Translations under genes and position numbers: made by a program
The notes under the pieces: generated by a model
Databases searched by the model: none
What the model was told of the DNA's origin: nothing
What the model saw: the letters and a program-made list of their open reading frames with translations, nothing else
NCBI RefSeq assembly: GCF_020567425.1
Contig: NZ_JAJCVJ010000002.1
Span: 372,001-436,000, forward strand
Reading direction: 5' to 3'
DNA: 64,000 bases
From: Salinirubrum litoreum
GTDB taxonomy: Archaea; Halobacteriota; Halobacteria; Halobacteriales; Haloferacaceae
Shown: piece after piece, positions 8,614 through 17,190 of the stretch
Layout: each line of letters opens with the position of its first letter
How positions within the stretch are numbered: the first letter of the stretch is position 1

Positions 8614-10095
8614 CTACCGTGATCTGTGACGCCGGAGCCACCACGCCCCGAGACCGACGCCCAGTGCGCCGGCACCGACGCCGAACCCCGGTGCAGTCGT
8701 CTCGGTCGTGGTCCCGGTCCCGGCCGAATTCGACGTGTTCCCGTCGCCCGATTCACTCGCCACGTTCTCGGTCGGGCTGGCGGTGATCGGTGCCGGGCCA
8801 CTGTCGCCCAGGATGCCGGGCGGGTCGGCCTGCTGGCCGGCGTGATCCGGGAAGGTCCACAGCCCCGGCTCACCCGCCTCGCCGACACCCATGCTCGACG
8901 CGACGAACGCCTCGCCCTGCACGGTCGGGCGGGCGGTCCAGAACCGGGTGCGCTCCGGGTCGCGCCACCACGTCAGTTCGACCGGCGCGCCCGGATCGGA
9001 CACGTCGTGGCGCTTCACGCCGCCCTGGTACCACGCCGAGTAGAGTACGTCGCCCCGAAGCTCGAAGTTGTGTGCCGTGGTCCAGACGCCGCCGAAGGTC
9101 GCGTCCGGCGTCTGCGGGGGGTCGATCGTCGAGCGACGAACCGGGTCGCTCGGGTCGGAGAGGTCCCACAGGTCGATCCCACTCGGTCCGCCGTCGCTCT
9201 GGGCGTCGTACGCCCACGACTCCCGGCCGACACCGACGAGAGTGCCGTCCTCGTTCGGCGCGACGTAGTGGGCGTTGCCCGGCGGTTCGGTCGCCTGCCG
9301 TCGCACCGAGGCGTCCGGCACGTCCCGCAGGGCCGACTGGTCACGCTCGCCGAAGTGAGTCACGTAGGTCGGCGCGGTCGGGTCAGACACGTCGAGGACC
9401 CACGTCCCGGCGTCCCAGTGGGCGAGGTACGCCCGGTCGTCTCGCACGACCACGTCGTGGATCGGTCGGAGACCAGAGGGGACGAGGTCCCAGCCGACGT
9501 CGTAGCCCGCCAGCGACCAGCGCGCCACCTCGGTCGGCGGGTCGGCGGCGACGTCGACGACGACCAGCGGATTGCGCTCGCCGGTGTTGGCCGTCAGGTA
9601 GGCGTAGTCCCCGACGAGGTCGCAGTTGTGGACCGGGAAGTCGGTCTCGGAGAACCCCAGTTCCGTGGGGTTCGCGGGGTCGCTCACGTCGACCAGCAGG
9701 GCCCCGGAGACCGCTTCGGGGAGTGGGTTCGCCGGGCCGACCACCAGCAGGCGGTCGCCGTCCGGGTCGAGTTTCACGTCGTGGATCATCCGGAGCGGGC
9801 CGTCCTCGCGGTCGGCGAGCGGCGAACGCACGTCGGCCAGGAGTTCGAGTCGGTCGGGCGCACTCACGTCCACGGTCGCGTAGCCGGAGTTCGTCGCCAG
9901 ATAGGCGGTGTCGCCGTCGGGCGAGACGACTGCCTCGCGGGCACCCGGAATCGCCAGCGAGTCGTAGGGGCGGTAGGGACCGGGGTGTGCCTCGGCGGTG
10001 CCGGATCGGTCGGACGTGAGGTGGCCGACACCGGAGAGTCCGCCGAGGGTCGCCAGGCCGACTACGCCGGCACGGAGGGCGGCACGGCGTCGCAT
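8614..10095 (-). CDS. LVIVD-repeat beta-propeller surface protein with PGF-CTERM-like tail
   Basis: This 493-residue protein starts MRRRAALRAG, a Tat-like or Sec signal (about 1-35). Repeating units such as LLVDVSDPANPTELG and WVLDVSDPTAPTYV mark the LVIVD propeller family. A Ser/Thr-rich linker (about 440-465) precedes APGFGVGAGALGVGLGAWWL plus basic residues. That is a PGF-type C-terminal sorting signal of the kind processed by archaeosortase A in haloarchaea, which anchors proteins by lipid. The protein is therefore probably surface-exposed; its ligand is unknown. Confidence 0.82.
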   Translation of the reverse strand: MRRRAALRAGVVGLATLGGLSGVGHLTSDRSGTAEAHPGPYRPYDSLAIPGAREAVVSPDGDTAYLATNSGYATVDVSAPDRLELLADVRSPLADREDGPLRMIHDVKLDPDGDRLLVVGPANPLPEAVSGALLVDVSDPANPTELGFSETDFPVHNCDLVGDYAYLTANTGERNPLVVVDVAADPPTEVARWSLAGYDVGWDLVPSGLRPIHDVVVRDDRAYLAHWDAGTWVLDVSDPTAPTYVTHFGERDQSALRDVPDASVRRQATEPPGNAHYVAPNEDGTLVGVGRESWAYDAQSDGGPSGIDLWDLSDPSDPVRRSTIDPPQTPDATFGGVWTTAHNFELRGDVLYSAWYQGGVKRHDVSDPGAPVELTWWRDPERTRFWTARPTVQGEAFVASSMGVGEAGEPGLWTFPDHAGQQADPPGILGDSGPAPITASPTENVASESGDGNTSNSAGTGTTTETTAPGFGVGAGALGVGLGAWWLRRHRSR

Positions 10096-10210
10096 ACCAC
10101 TGCTCGGTGCCGGATCGGGAAAAGGCCGGTGGGTGTGGCTCGTGGCGGCAGGTTGGTGGGTGTGGCTCGTGGCGGCACCACGCTCGCTGTGTGATCGATC
10201 CGGCCGGGCC

Positions 10211-11083
10211 TCAGATCAGCACTCGTTCGAGCGACACGACCTCACCGGACTCGGCCGCCGGATCGCCGACCAGCGTCCCGAGACAGACCACCGCGTCGTC
10301 CGGGGTGAAGCAGGCGACGAGCGTCCCGCGATCCACACCAGCCACGCCCTCGCCGTCCACCACACCGGGCGCGTACACCGGCGCACCCTCGGCGATCTGG
10401 GCGGCCGCACTCGGCGCGACCGTCAATCGAGGCAGGTGCGTCAGCGCTCGTTCGGCCGGGGACACGACCTCCCGAATCGCGGTTTCGTCACCCTCCTCGG
10501 CGAACGCGAGCGCGTCCGCGAGGTCGTGGAGGTTCACGAGGTCGGTGTCGTCGAAGGGATCGGTGGCAGTCCGGCGCAGGTGACCCATGTGCGCGCCGGT
10601 GCCGAGCGCCAACCCGAGGTCGTGACACAACTTCCGGATGTACGTCCCGCTCTCACAGCGAATCCGGAGGAGCGCCCGCCGATCCTCGACTTCCAGCACG
10701 TCCAGTGTGTGGATGCGCCGGGACCGCAGGCGGCGCGAGACGGCGCTCTTGCGGGGCGGCTTCTGGTACACGTCGCTCTCGAACTCCGCGACGACGGCGT
10801 CGAGGTCGGAGGGTGCCGGGCCGTGCAGTTCCAAGACGGCGACGTACTCCTTCGTCCCCTCCAAGAAGACCTGCGCGAGTCGGGTCGCGTCGCCGAGCAG
10901 GACCGGCAGACAGCCCGTGACCTTCGGGTCCAGTGTGCCGGCGTGGGCCGCCCGGTCGACGCCCGCCATGTCCCGGACCCAGCCCGCGACCTGGTGGGCC
11001 GAGGGACCAGGCGGCTTGTCGAGGTTCACGACCCCGAAGTCGAGCAGGTCGGCGAGCGGTCGGTCGTCGGGTGGCCCACGCAT
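10211..11083 (-). CDS. RNA-guided pseudouridine synthase Cbf5 (TruB family)
   Basis: The protein is 290 residues. The N-terminal NLDKPPGPSAHQV and the catalytic motif HAGTLDPKVTG (catalytic Asp52) define the TruB/Cbf5 family. The C-terminal 80 residues form a PUA domain. It is the catalytic subunit of H/ACA RNPs, working with Nop10 (5.8 kb). It lies 2 bp downstream of the cytidylate kinase gene, a pairing common in haloarchaea. The ATG follows directly on the previous stop region, supporting this start. Confidence 0.93.
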   Translation of the reverse strand: MRGPPDDRPLADLLDFGVVNLDKPPGPSAHQVAGWVRDMAGVDRAAHAGTLDPKVTGCLPVLLGDATRLAQVFLEGTKEYVAVLELHGPAPSDLDAVVAEFESDVYQKPPRKSAVSRRLRSRRIHTLDVLEVEDRRALLRIRCESGTYIRKLCHDLGLALGTGAHMGHLRRTATDPFDDTDLVNLHDLADALAFAEEGDETAIREVVSPAERALTHLPRLTVAPSAAAQIAEGAPVYAPGVVDGEGVAGVDRGTLVACFTPDDAVVCLGTLVGDPAAESGEVVSLERVLI

Positions 11084-11085
11084 GG

Positions 11086-11664
11086 TCAGAAGTCGTACCG
11101 GACGCCCTCGACCGGGTAGCGCCCCTCGTCGGTGTCGGTGTCGTACTGCTCGACGAAGCCGGTCAGCCCCGCGAGGACGGCGTCGGCGTCCCAGCGGGCG
11201 GTGTTCAGCGCGATGTCGTAGATCGACAGGTCGCGGATGTCGATGTCGTAGTACTCCAGATACCGGCCGGCCTCGCTCTCCTCGCGTTCCGTGGTCTCCC
11301 GGCGGGCCTGTGCGACCGGCTTCTCTTCACGGTCGGCGATGCGCTCGGCGCGGACCGAGACCGGCGCGTCGAGCCAGAGTCGGAAGTCGGCGGCGTCGCC
11401 GGCCAGCCAGCCGGCGAGGCGGGACTCCAGCACGAGGTCGTCGCGGTCGCGGGCGGTGTCGTACAGTCGGCGGTCCAGGTCGCGGTCCACCTGGTCGTCT
11501 TCCTCGGCGAGCGCGTTGAACTCGGCGAGGCTCATGTCGCGTTCTGCGGCCAGCGAGCGGAAGATGTCGCCGCCGCTGACGTGGTCGAGTCCGAAGGCGT
11601 CGGCCAGCCCCTCGGCAGTGGTACTCTTTCCACTGCCGGGCGGGCCGGAGACGGTGATCAACAT
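11086..11664 (-). CDS. cmk: (d)CMP kinase, archaeal type
   Basis: This 192-residue kinase has a Walker [10 protein letters not shown] at residues 7-15 and the early SGGDIFR segment that binds the nucleotide monophosphate. It transfers phosphate from ATP to CMP/dCMP. The ATG at 11664 is the only candidate that keeps the P-loop strand. It is first in a two-gene unit with cbf5. Confidence 0.92.
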   Translation of the reverse strand: MLITVSGPPGSGKSTTAEGLADAFGLDHVSGGDIFRSLAAERDMSLAEFNALAEEDDQVDRDLDRRLYDTARDRDDLVLESRLAGWLAGDAADFRLWLDAPVSVRAERIADREEKPVAQARRETTEREESEAGRYLEYYDIDIRDLSIYDIALNTARWDADAVLAGLTGFVEQYDTDTDEGRYPVEGVRYDF

Positions 11665-11770
11665 ATCGACTCTCGGTCGGTCGCAGTAAAAGAGGTTACC
11701 GTTGGCGCACGGTTCGTGAGTCGGTCACACGCCGGGGAACGCTCCCCGAGCGTCGGGGCCGCGCGGCCGA

Positions 11771-12691
11771 TCAGGACGCGCTGGGCGTCGTCGAGATGTT
11801 CAGCCCCTTCCGGATGATCTGGGTGAAGCCCATCGAGCAGAGGAAGTACCAGACGATCCACGCCTGGATCGGGCCGACCACGCCGTCGGTCCACGCCTTC
11901 GGGCCCACGATGGGCAGGACGAGCTGTTCGAGCTGGAAGACGGGGTCGGCGTTCGCGCCGATGCCGACGCCCCAGTACATCCAGAGGAACACCGGGATGG
12001 TGAGGAACATGATCCACACCATCGGCCGGAACTGCTCTTTGAACATCCCCATCTGGTCGCCCATCGCCTCCATCTGCTCCTCCTGGATGGCGTCGAGCGC
12101 CTCGTCGTCGCCCGCCTCTTTCGCCTCCTTGCGGCGCTCCTGGATGTCCTTCATGCGCTGCTGGTACTTGCCCATCTTGTCCATGTCCATCAGGTTCGCC
12201 TGCAGGAGCGTGGAGTACAGCCCCGTCACCAGCGCCAGCAGCATCACGACCGCGTAGAACGGGAGCATCGACTCGACGGGTGCGAGCACGATGTTCATCG
12301 TTCCACCGATCACGTCGCGGATAGGTTTCTGGGAGTAGCCCAGGAACAACCCGACCGTGAACAGCGCGGCGGCCTTGTCGTAGATGGACCAGCTACTGTC
12401 TTCGACGTCCTCGTCGTCGAAGTCGACGGACGACCCCGCGTCGGCGTCGCTCCCGTCGTCTTCGAGTGCCTCGCGGGTCGCGTCGGCGTCGGCCAACTCG
12501 AAGCCGTTCTCGCCGTCCACGAGGATCCCCTGTTCGATCAGGCGGCCCCACTGACCGCTGGTGAGGTCCTCGCGTACGTCGATCCACGCGATCTCGCCGT
12601 CCTCGGCCCGCTCCAGGACGGTCTCGATCACGTCGCGCATCTCGGCGTCCGCCGAGACGAGCGACCGGACCTTCTCTTCGATACGTGCCAT
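11771..12691 (-). CDS. DUF106 membrane protein (EMC3/TMCO1/YidC-like insertase)
   Basis: This 306-residue protein starts at ATG 12691 (MARIEEKVRSLV); a GTG seven codons upstream is possible. An acidic cytoplasmic N-domain (about 1-95) is followed by a transmembrane segment, a pair around 140-165, a charged coiled coil (GKYQQRMKDIQERRKEAKEA region) and two C-terminal segments. This is the DUF106 layout, homologous to eukaryotic EMC3 and TMCO1 and distantly to YidC. It is probably a membrane-protein insertase. A TATA-like ctcttaacgg lies about 25 bp upstream. Confidence 0.88.
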   Translation of the reverse strand: MARIEEKVRSLVSADAEMRDVIETVLERAEDGEIAWIDVREDLTSGQWGRLIEQGILVDGENGFELADADATREALEDDGSDADAGSSVDFDDEDVEDSSWSIYDKAAALFTVGLFLGYSQKPIRDVIGGTMNIVLAPVESMLPFYAVVMLLALVTGLYSTLLQANLMDMDKMGKYQQRMKDIQERRKEAKEAGDDEALDAIQEEQMEAMGDQMGMFKEQFRPMVWIMFLTIPVFLWMYWGVGIGANADPVFQLEQLVLPIVGPKAWTDGVVGPIQAWIVWYFLCSMGFTQIIRKGLNISTTPSAS

Positions 12692-12748
12692 TGCCCCGTA
12701 GTTGGCGTCCACCCGTTAAGAGCTTTTTACTCTGTGTTCCGCTCGCAC

Positions 12749-12803
12749 GGTCGGCCTGATGGTGTTGCGTGGGGGTCGGCCTGATGCTGTTGCGTGGGGG
12801 TCG
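12749..12803 (-). repeat. Two 25-bp direct repeats
   Basis: Units at 12749-12773 and 12774-12798 share GGTCGGCCTGATG and TGTTGCGTGGG, with one mismatch, and a partial third begins at 12799. They flank repeat copy C on its distal side. The whole interval 12692-13540 has no convincing gene. Confidence 0.7.
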
Positions 12804-12849
12804 GTCGGCGGTGTGGTCGCTGACCTCGACTGTGATGAGATAGCAGACC

Positions 12850-13032
12850 GCGACTACGACAGCACAGCAAACAGCACCAGCACCGCTACTCGATCCGGGA
12901 CAACCGGAATTTTTGACCGCGACAGCACCGCAGTCTGCGGCCGTGACAGCACCGCACCTCGTCCTCCCCAGCCTCGCGGGACTCTCCGCACCGCCCGTCC
13001 CGCTCCCTCGCGCGCGTCGAGGTCGCGCGCGC
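12850..13032 (-). repeat. Dispersed structured repeat, copy C (inverted)
   Basis: Read on the minus strand this matches copies A and B: a GCGCGCG-rich hairpin, gaggga, then stem GCGGGAC (minus-strand 13003-12997 arm is GCGGGAC; partner 12982-12976 is GTCCCGC) around the same 14-nt loop GGGCGGTGCGGAGA, then gaggctggggaggac. The loop is identical to copy A while the stem differs. Like copy B, it is linked by a shared spacer (13033-13320) to the long hairpin. Confidence 0.75.
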
Positions 13033-13320
13033 CGGGTTGTGGGTCGAATCACACGCAACTCGGATTTATAACGGGTTTTGAACATTTTTATACCCCTCGT
13101 AGACGGCACGCTCGCCACCCGCTCCGGCCGGTTCTGGAATCCGACAGGACGCGATCTGCTGGCGACCGGAATCGAGTCGTGTCTGAGCGACAGCGAAGAC
13201 CGACTCGCAAGTCGGTCGCCAACAGTCGGGGAGGCTCGGGGACGACTGCGACTGCCGGGTTCCAAACCCACAGACGACTCGCAGCGCGACCACCAGTAAC
13301 TGCGTGATGGGTCGCAAATT

Positions 13321-13461
13321 CGGGTGGGACTGAAAGGGGCCGGCGTCTCGACCCCTCCCGGCTGACGTAAGCACTGGACTGAGGGCTGGCGGGCTTGCCC
13401 GCCAGCCTGAGGGAAGCGCGCAACGAGGCCCGGAGGGTCGAGACGCCGGGGGCTTTCACCG
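13321..13461 (-). repeat. Long hairpin of composite repeat, copy C (inverted)
   Basis: The arms at 13321-13358 and 13425-13461 are inverted repeats of each other (GTGAAAGCCCCCGGCGTCTC arm and CTTTCAGTCCCACCC arm on the minus strand). The middle contains a perfect 24-nt hairpin, GGCTGGCGGGC-tt-GCCCGCCAGCC (13384-13407), not present in copies B or D. Confidence 0.75.
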
Positions 13462-13520
13462 CTCGTCGTCTGCGACGTATTCGACCGAGCTCTCTGCGAC
13501 GTATTCGACCGAGTTCACGT
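13462..13520 (-). repeat. Short tandem array of about 24 bp, copy C
   Basis: Two units with GACGTATTCGACCGAG occur near 13474-13489 and 13498-13514. On the minus strand each starts AACTCGGTC or AGCTCGGTC, matching the start of the units at 7395 and 17102. As in those copies, the array sits just outside the GTGAAAG arm of the hairpin. Confidence 0.65.
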
Positions 13521-13540
13521 CACAGACCGAGTCGACCTCC

Positions 13541-13756
13541 TCACACCGCGCCCGACACGACGACACCGATGCCCTCCGCGACGAACCGCGAGGCGAGATA
13601 CAGCGCGGGTGCGAACACCACCAACTGCAACACGAGACCGATCCCACCACCCGCGACGTTGCCGGTCGCGCTCCCGAGGAGCGAGCCGAAGTAGAGGACC
13701 AGTCCGCCGGTCGTGAAGTGGAGCGCTGCCTGTCCTATCGTCTCGTCGGAGACCAT
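13541..13756 (-). CDS. Small two-helix membrane protein, unknown
   Basis: A protein of about 71 residues from ATG 13756 (MVSDETIGQAALHF); an in-frame ATG six codons earlier (13774) is possible. Two hydrophobic segments (about 11-33 and 42-66) are separated by a Gly-rich turn. Composition is typical of small haloarchaeal membrane proteins. I do not recognise a family. It lies 55 bp downstream of truA on the same strand, so it may be the end of that operon. Confidence 0.55.
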   Translation of the reverse strand: MVSDETIGQAALHFTTGGLVLYFGSLLGSATGNVAGGGIGLVLQLVVFAPALYLASRFVAEGIGVVVSGAV

Positions 13757-13811
13757 ATCCCGCAGACACACCACCGGCCCGAAATCCTGTCGGTCGCCAG
13801 ACGCGAGTCGC

Positions 13812-14690
13812 TCACCGCGTCTCCTCTGCTCCCACGCCGTCCAGCACGTCGCCGGCGACTCGCGCCGAGGTCAACCCGGAGACGCGCCGGTCCGCGAACA
13901 CCTCGCGCAGACTCCGCACCGCGTCGGGGTCGCGCTCGAAGGAGACGCCCGGATACGTCACGTCGGTCAACACCAGCGGGGTGGCCGGTGCCGGGGCGAC
14001 GCCGGCGGGGCCGTCGAGTGGCTCCGGCGCGAACACGCGGTCGATCCGTGACTCCTCGCTCGCACCCGAGGCGACGTCCCGCACGAGACCGATCACCCGC
14101 CGGACGAGTTCGCGGGCGAACCCACCCGCCGAGAGCCTGAACACGAGGAAGTCGCCGTCACGCGCGACCGACCCCTCGACGTCGCGCTCGGTGCCGGTCT
14201 CGTCCGGCGTGAGGTTGTGGTAGTCGCGCGGGCCGGTCACGCGGTCGAGGACCGCCCGTGTCCGCGAGAGTGAGAGGTCGGGTGCGTAGAGGTGGTAGCG
14301 ATAGGTCCGAGCGGTCGGGTCGTGGGTCGCGTGGAAGTCGTCGGGAACCGGCACGCTGGCCCACGCCCGCACCGACGCCGGGAGTTCGCTGTTCAGCGCG
14401 CGCGGCGAACACCACTCCGGACAGGAGAAGGCGACCGTCTGTGCGACCGCCGAGACACCGGCGTCGGTTCGGCCGGCGGCGGCGTAGCCCGGTGGCGTCC
14501 GAGCCTCGGCGGCGGCATCTGCGTCGGTCACGCCGAGGTCGACGAGTGCGTCGAGAACCGCGTCCTCGACGGTCGGCACGTCCGGCTGTCGCTGGAAGCC
14601 GTGGAACGGGCGACCGTCGTAGGCGATCCGGAAGGCGCGCACGGGTGAGGGTGGACGCCGGGCGGGCAAGTCGGTTGTGTTCCCGACCAC
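13812..14690 (-). CDS. truA: tRNA pseudouridine(38-40) synthase TruA
   Basis: The product is 292 residues from GTG 14690, which overlaps the preceding stop by one base. The family normally begins near RAFRIAYDG, so GTG 14642 is a good alternative start. The catalytic Asp is in GRTDAGVS (Asp76 in the long form). The enzyme isomerises uridines in the tRNA anticodon stem-loop. The C-terminal part, GGFARELVRRVIG, is also conserved. It is downstream of the two universal stress protein genes. Confidence 0.9.
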   Translation of the reverse strand: MVGNTTDLPARRPPSPVRAFRIAYDGRPFHGFQRQPDVPTVEDAVLDALVDLGVTDADAAAEARTPPGYAAAGRTDAGVSAVAQTVAFSCPEWCSPRALNSELPASVRAWASVPVPDDFHATHDPTARTYRYHLYAPDLSLSRTRAVLDRVTGPRDYHNLTPDETGTERDVEGSVARDGDFLVFRLSAGGFARELVRRVIGLVRDVASGASEESRIDRVFAPEPLDGPAGVAPAPATPLVLTDVTYPGVSFERDPDAVRSLREVFADRRVSGLTSARVAGDVLDGVGAEETR

Positions 14691-15190
14691 TACGTCTCGG
14701 ACTGGCGGACCGTCACGACCGGGATCCGTGCGCGCCTGACGACTCGTTCCGTGACGCTCCCGAGCAGGACGCGGCCCACCCCCGTCCGGCCGTGGGTCCC
14801 CATCACGAGCAGGTCCGCGTCGTGTTCCTCCGCGTAGCGCAGGATCTCCTCGGCCGGGAAGCCGCGGACGACCGCCGTCTCGACTGCCGGGCTGTCCGGA
14901 TCGTCGCTCGTCAGGTCGGCGATCAACTCCCGTGTGGCGGCGACGTGCTCCCGACAGCGCCCCTCCAGAGCGGAGATCACCGTGCCGGCCCCGCCGGTCG
15001 TGAAGGTGCCGTACGACTTCGTGTCCGCGACCGCGAGCACGTGGATGGTCGCGCCGTAGGTCTGTGCGAGCGAGACCGCGTGTGCGACCGCGGCCTCGGC
15101 TCCCTCGCTCCCGTCGGTCGGGAGGAGGACAGTCCGCACCGTGTCGGCGGCACCGGCCTCACGCTCGGTGTCGGTCGTTGCGCCAGACAT
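14690..15190 (-). CDS. Universal stress protein (UspA family)
   Basis: This 166-residue protein has an acidic N-terminal extension of about 18 residues, the strand VLLPTDGSEGAEAAV and the ATP-binding C-terminal motif GTHGRTGVGRVLLGSVTERV. The retained G-2x-G-9x-G-S/T motif suggests an ATP-binding USP. It overlaps the upstream paralogue by one base (TGATG). The two probably arose by tandem duplication and may form a heterodimer; this is inference. Confidence 0.9.
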   Translation of the reverse strand: MSGATTDTEREAGAADTVRTVLLPTDGSEGAEAAVAHAVSLAQTYGATIHVLAVADTKSYGTFTTGGAGTVISALEGRCREHVAATRELIADLTSDDPDSPAVETAVVRGFPAEEILRYAEEHDADLLVMGTHGRTGVGRVLLGSVTERVVRRARIPVVTVRQSET

Positions 15191-15627
15191 CACGACTCCT
15201 CGTCCGTCACCCGAACCGTCATCACCGGCACCGGGGCGGTTCTGACGACCTTCTCCGTGACGCTCCCGAGGAGGAACCGGTCCACGCCGCTCCGGCCGTG
15301 GGTCCCCATCACGATCAGGTCCGCACCGATCTCCTCGGCGTAGTCCACGATCGTCCGGTGTGGCGTCCCGTGGACGACGGCCGTCTCGGCCGGGACGCCG
15401 GCCGCCTCGGCCTGTTCGGCGACGTAACCGACCGCGGTCTCGCCCTCGTCTTCCAGCGCGTCGATGACGACGCTGGTGCTCATGTCGAGGGTGCTGTAGG
15501 CCGTCGAGTCGAGGACGTAGAGGGCGTGGACGGTCGCGTCGTACCGCTCGGCGAGGTCGACCGCGCGCTCGACTGCTTCGACGACTGCGGCGCTCCCGTC
15601 TGTGGGCACGAGGATTGTATCGTACAT
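15190..15627 (-). CDS. Universal stress protein (UspA family)
   Basis: A 145-residue protein from ATG 15627 (MYDTILVPTDGS); an ATG three codons upstream (15636) is also in frame. The ATP-binding motif GTHGRSGVDRFLLGSVTEKV is intact. It is about half identical by eye to the next gene, particularly in the C-terminal ATP loop. It is the first gene of the usp-usp-truA unit. Confidence 0.9.
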   Translation of the reverse strand: MYDTILVPTDGSAAVVEAVERAVDLAERYDATVHALYVLDSTAYSTLDMSTSVVIDALEDEGETAVGYVAEQAEAAGVPAETAVVHGTPHRTIVDYAEEIGADLIVMGTHGRSGVDRFLLGSVTEKVVRTAPVPVMTVRVTDEES

Positions 15628-15741
15628 GGCGATCACCGCCTCGACTTACGGCCTCCCGGGAGTTATAGCTCCGCCGTGGTTCCCGGTCTCGGAGAATCGA
15701 CAGTCTTCGGGCAGGTCGCCGGTCGAGGTCGAAGGGGCCAG

Positions 15742-17043
15742 TTACTCGGCGAAGTCGTCGTAGGTCGGCGCGTCCCGGTCGCCGGGGAAGTCGTCGACCG
15801 GCGCGGTCGTCTGCTCGCCGGTCGCCATGTCCTTCACCGTCACCTCGTCGTTCGCCAGATCCTGCTCGCCGACGATGACGACCGTCTCGGCGTTGATCCC
15901 GTCGGCGTAGCCCATCTGCGCGCCGAAGCTCCGGTCGGCCACGTCGGTCTCGACGACGTTGCCGGTCGCTCGCAACTCGCGGGCGATTCTGGCGGCGACG
16001 TCGCGCGTGTCGCCGACCGTCAGCAGGTAGTAGTCGGTCGAGAGTGCCTCCTCGGGCCAGACGCCGGCGCGCTGACAGAGCAGTTGCAGGGGCGCGTGTC
16101 CGGGCGCGACGCCGACCGCAGGGGTCGGCTGGCCGCCGAAGCTCTCGATCAGGTCGTCGTACCGACCGCCGCCGAAGACTGCTCGGGACACCTCGCCGGT
16201 CGAGTCGAAACACTCGAACACGACGCCGGTGTAGTAGTCTAGCCCGCGTGCAGTCTCCAAGGAGAGCGTGCAGTATTCCCGAACGCCGAACTCCTCCGCC
16301 ACGGCGAGGACGTTCTGGAGGTTCGTGACGGCCGCCTCGACGCGCTCCGTGCCGGCGAAGTCGACGAGAGCGTCGAGATCCTCGGATTTGAGGAGGTCGT
16401 CGAACTGCTCGGCTTGACTCCACGTCAGGCCGGCGTCGGTCAGCAGCGCGAGATACTCCTCGCGGTCGATCTTCGCGGACTTGTCGACCGCCCGGATGGC
16501 GTCGCGGGTGTCCACGTCGGCGTCGAAGGCTTCGAGGAGGCCACCGAGGATGTCGCGGTGGGAGACGCGGAACTCGAAGTCGTCCGCAGTGAGACCGAGG
16601 TTCGTCATCGCGTCGGCCGCGAACGCGAGAATCTCGGCGTCGGCCTCGGGTTCTGCCGAGCCGAAGATGTCGACGTTGGTCTGGTAGAACTCGCGGAAGC
16701 GGCCCTGCTGGACCTGCTCGTAGCGCCAGAAGGGACGGGTGGACATCCACTTGATCGGCTTCGAGAGTTCTTGGGACTTGGCGACGACCATCCGGGCGAC
16801 GGTCGGCGTGAGTTCCGGCGTGAGTGTGACGTCTCGGCCGCCCTTGTCCTGGAAGGCGTACAGTTCCTCGACGATCTCCTCGCCGGACTTGTCGACGTAC
16901 ATCTGCGTGCGCTCTAAGGCGGGGGTGCCGATCTCCCGGAAGCCGTACCGCTCGGCGGTGGCCTCCACGGTGTCGATGGTCTCCCGCCGGGCGGACATCT
17001 CGCCCGGGTAGAAGTCGCGGAATCCCTTGAGGTGGTCGTACAT
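15742..17043 (-). CDS. hisS: Histidine-tRNA ligase
   Basis: This class II aminoacyl-tRNA synthetase has 433 residues. The N-terminal LKGFRDFYPGEM, motif 2 region (RPFWRYEQVQQGRFREFYQ), the histidine-A motif LETARGLDYYTGVVFE and a C-terminal anticodon-binding domain are all present. Length is normal for archaeal HisRS. It has about 58 bp to repeat copy D upstream; no strong TATA element is obvious there. Confidence 0.96.
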   Translation of the reverse strand: MYDHLKGFRDFYPGEMSARRETIDTVEATAERYGFREIGTPALERTQMYVDKSGEEIVEELYAFQDKGGRDVTLTPELTPTVARMVVAKSQELSKPIKWMSTRPFWRYEQVQQGRFREFYQTNVDIFGSAEPEADAEILAFAADAMTNLGLTADDFEFRVSHRDILGGLLEAFDADVDTRDAIRAVDKSAKIDREEYLALLTDAGLTWSQAEQFDDLLKSEDLDALVDFAGTERVEAAVTNLQNVLAVAEEFGVREYCTLSLETARGLDYYTGVVFECFDSTGEVSRAVFGGGRYDDLIESFGGQPTPAVGVAPGHAPLQLLCQRAGVWPEEALSTDYYLLTVGDTRDVAARIARELRATGNVVETDVADRSFGAQMGYADGINAETVVIVGEQDLANDEVTVKDMATGEQTTAPVDDFPGDRDAPTYDDFAE

Positions 17044-17101
17044 ACGCGGTGGTTCGGGGATGCGCGACTTGAACGCTGTCTTTCACGGATGCTACTGTGA
17101 T

Positions 17102-17182
17102 GTGAACTCGGTCGACTCGGTCTTGGATGTGAACTCGGTCGACTCGGTCTTGGATGTGAACTCGGTCGACTCCATCGGCGAC
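17102..17182 (+). repeat. Tandem array of a 27-bp unit, copy D
   Basis: Two perfect 27-bp units (17102-17128, 17129-17155) begin GTGAACTCGGTC, followed by a third that diverges after 15 bases. The unit length and second half differ from the 24-bp array at 7395, but the starting GAACTCGGTC is shared. Confidence 0.85.
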
Positions 17183-17190
17183 AACGAGGG

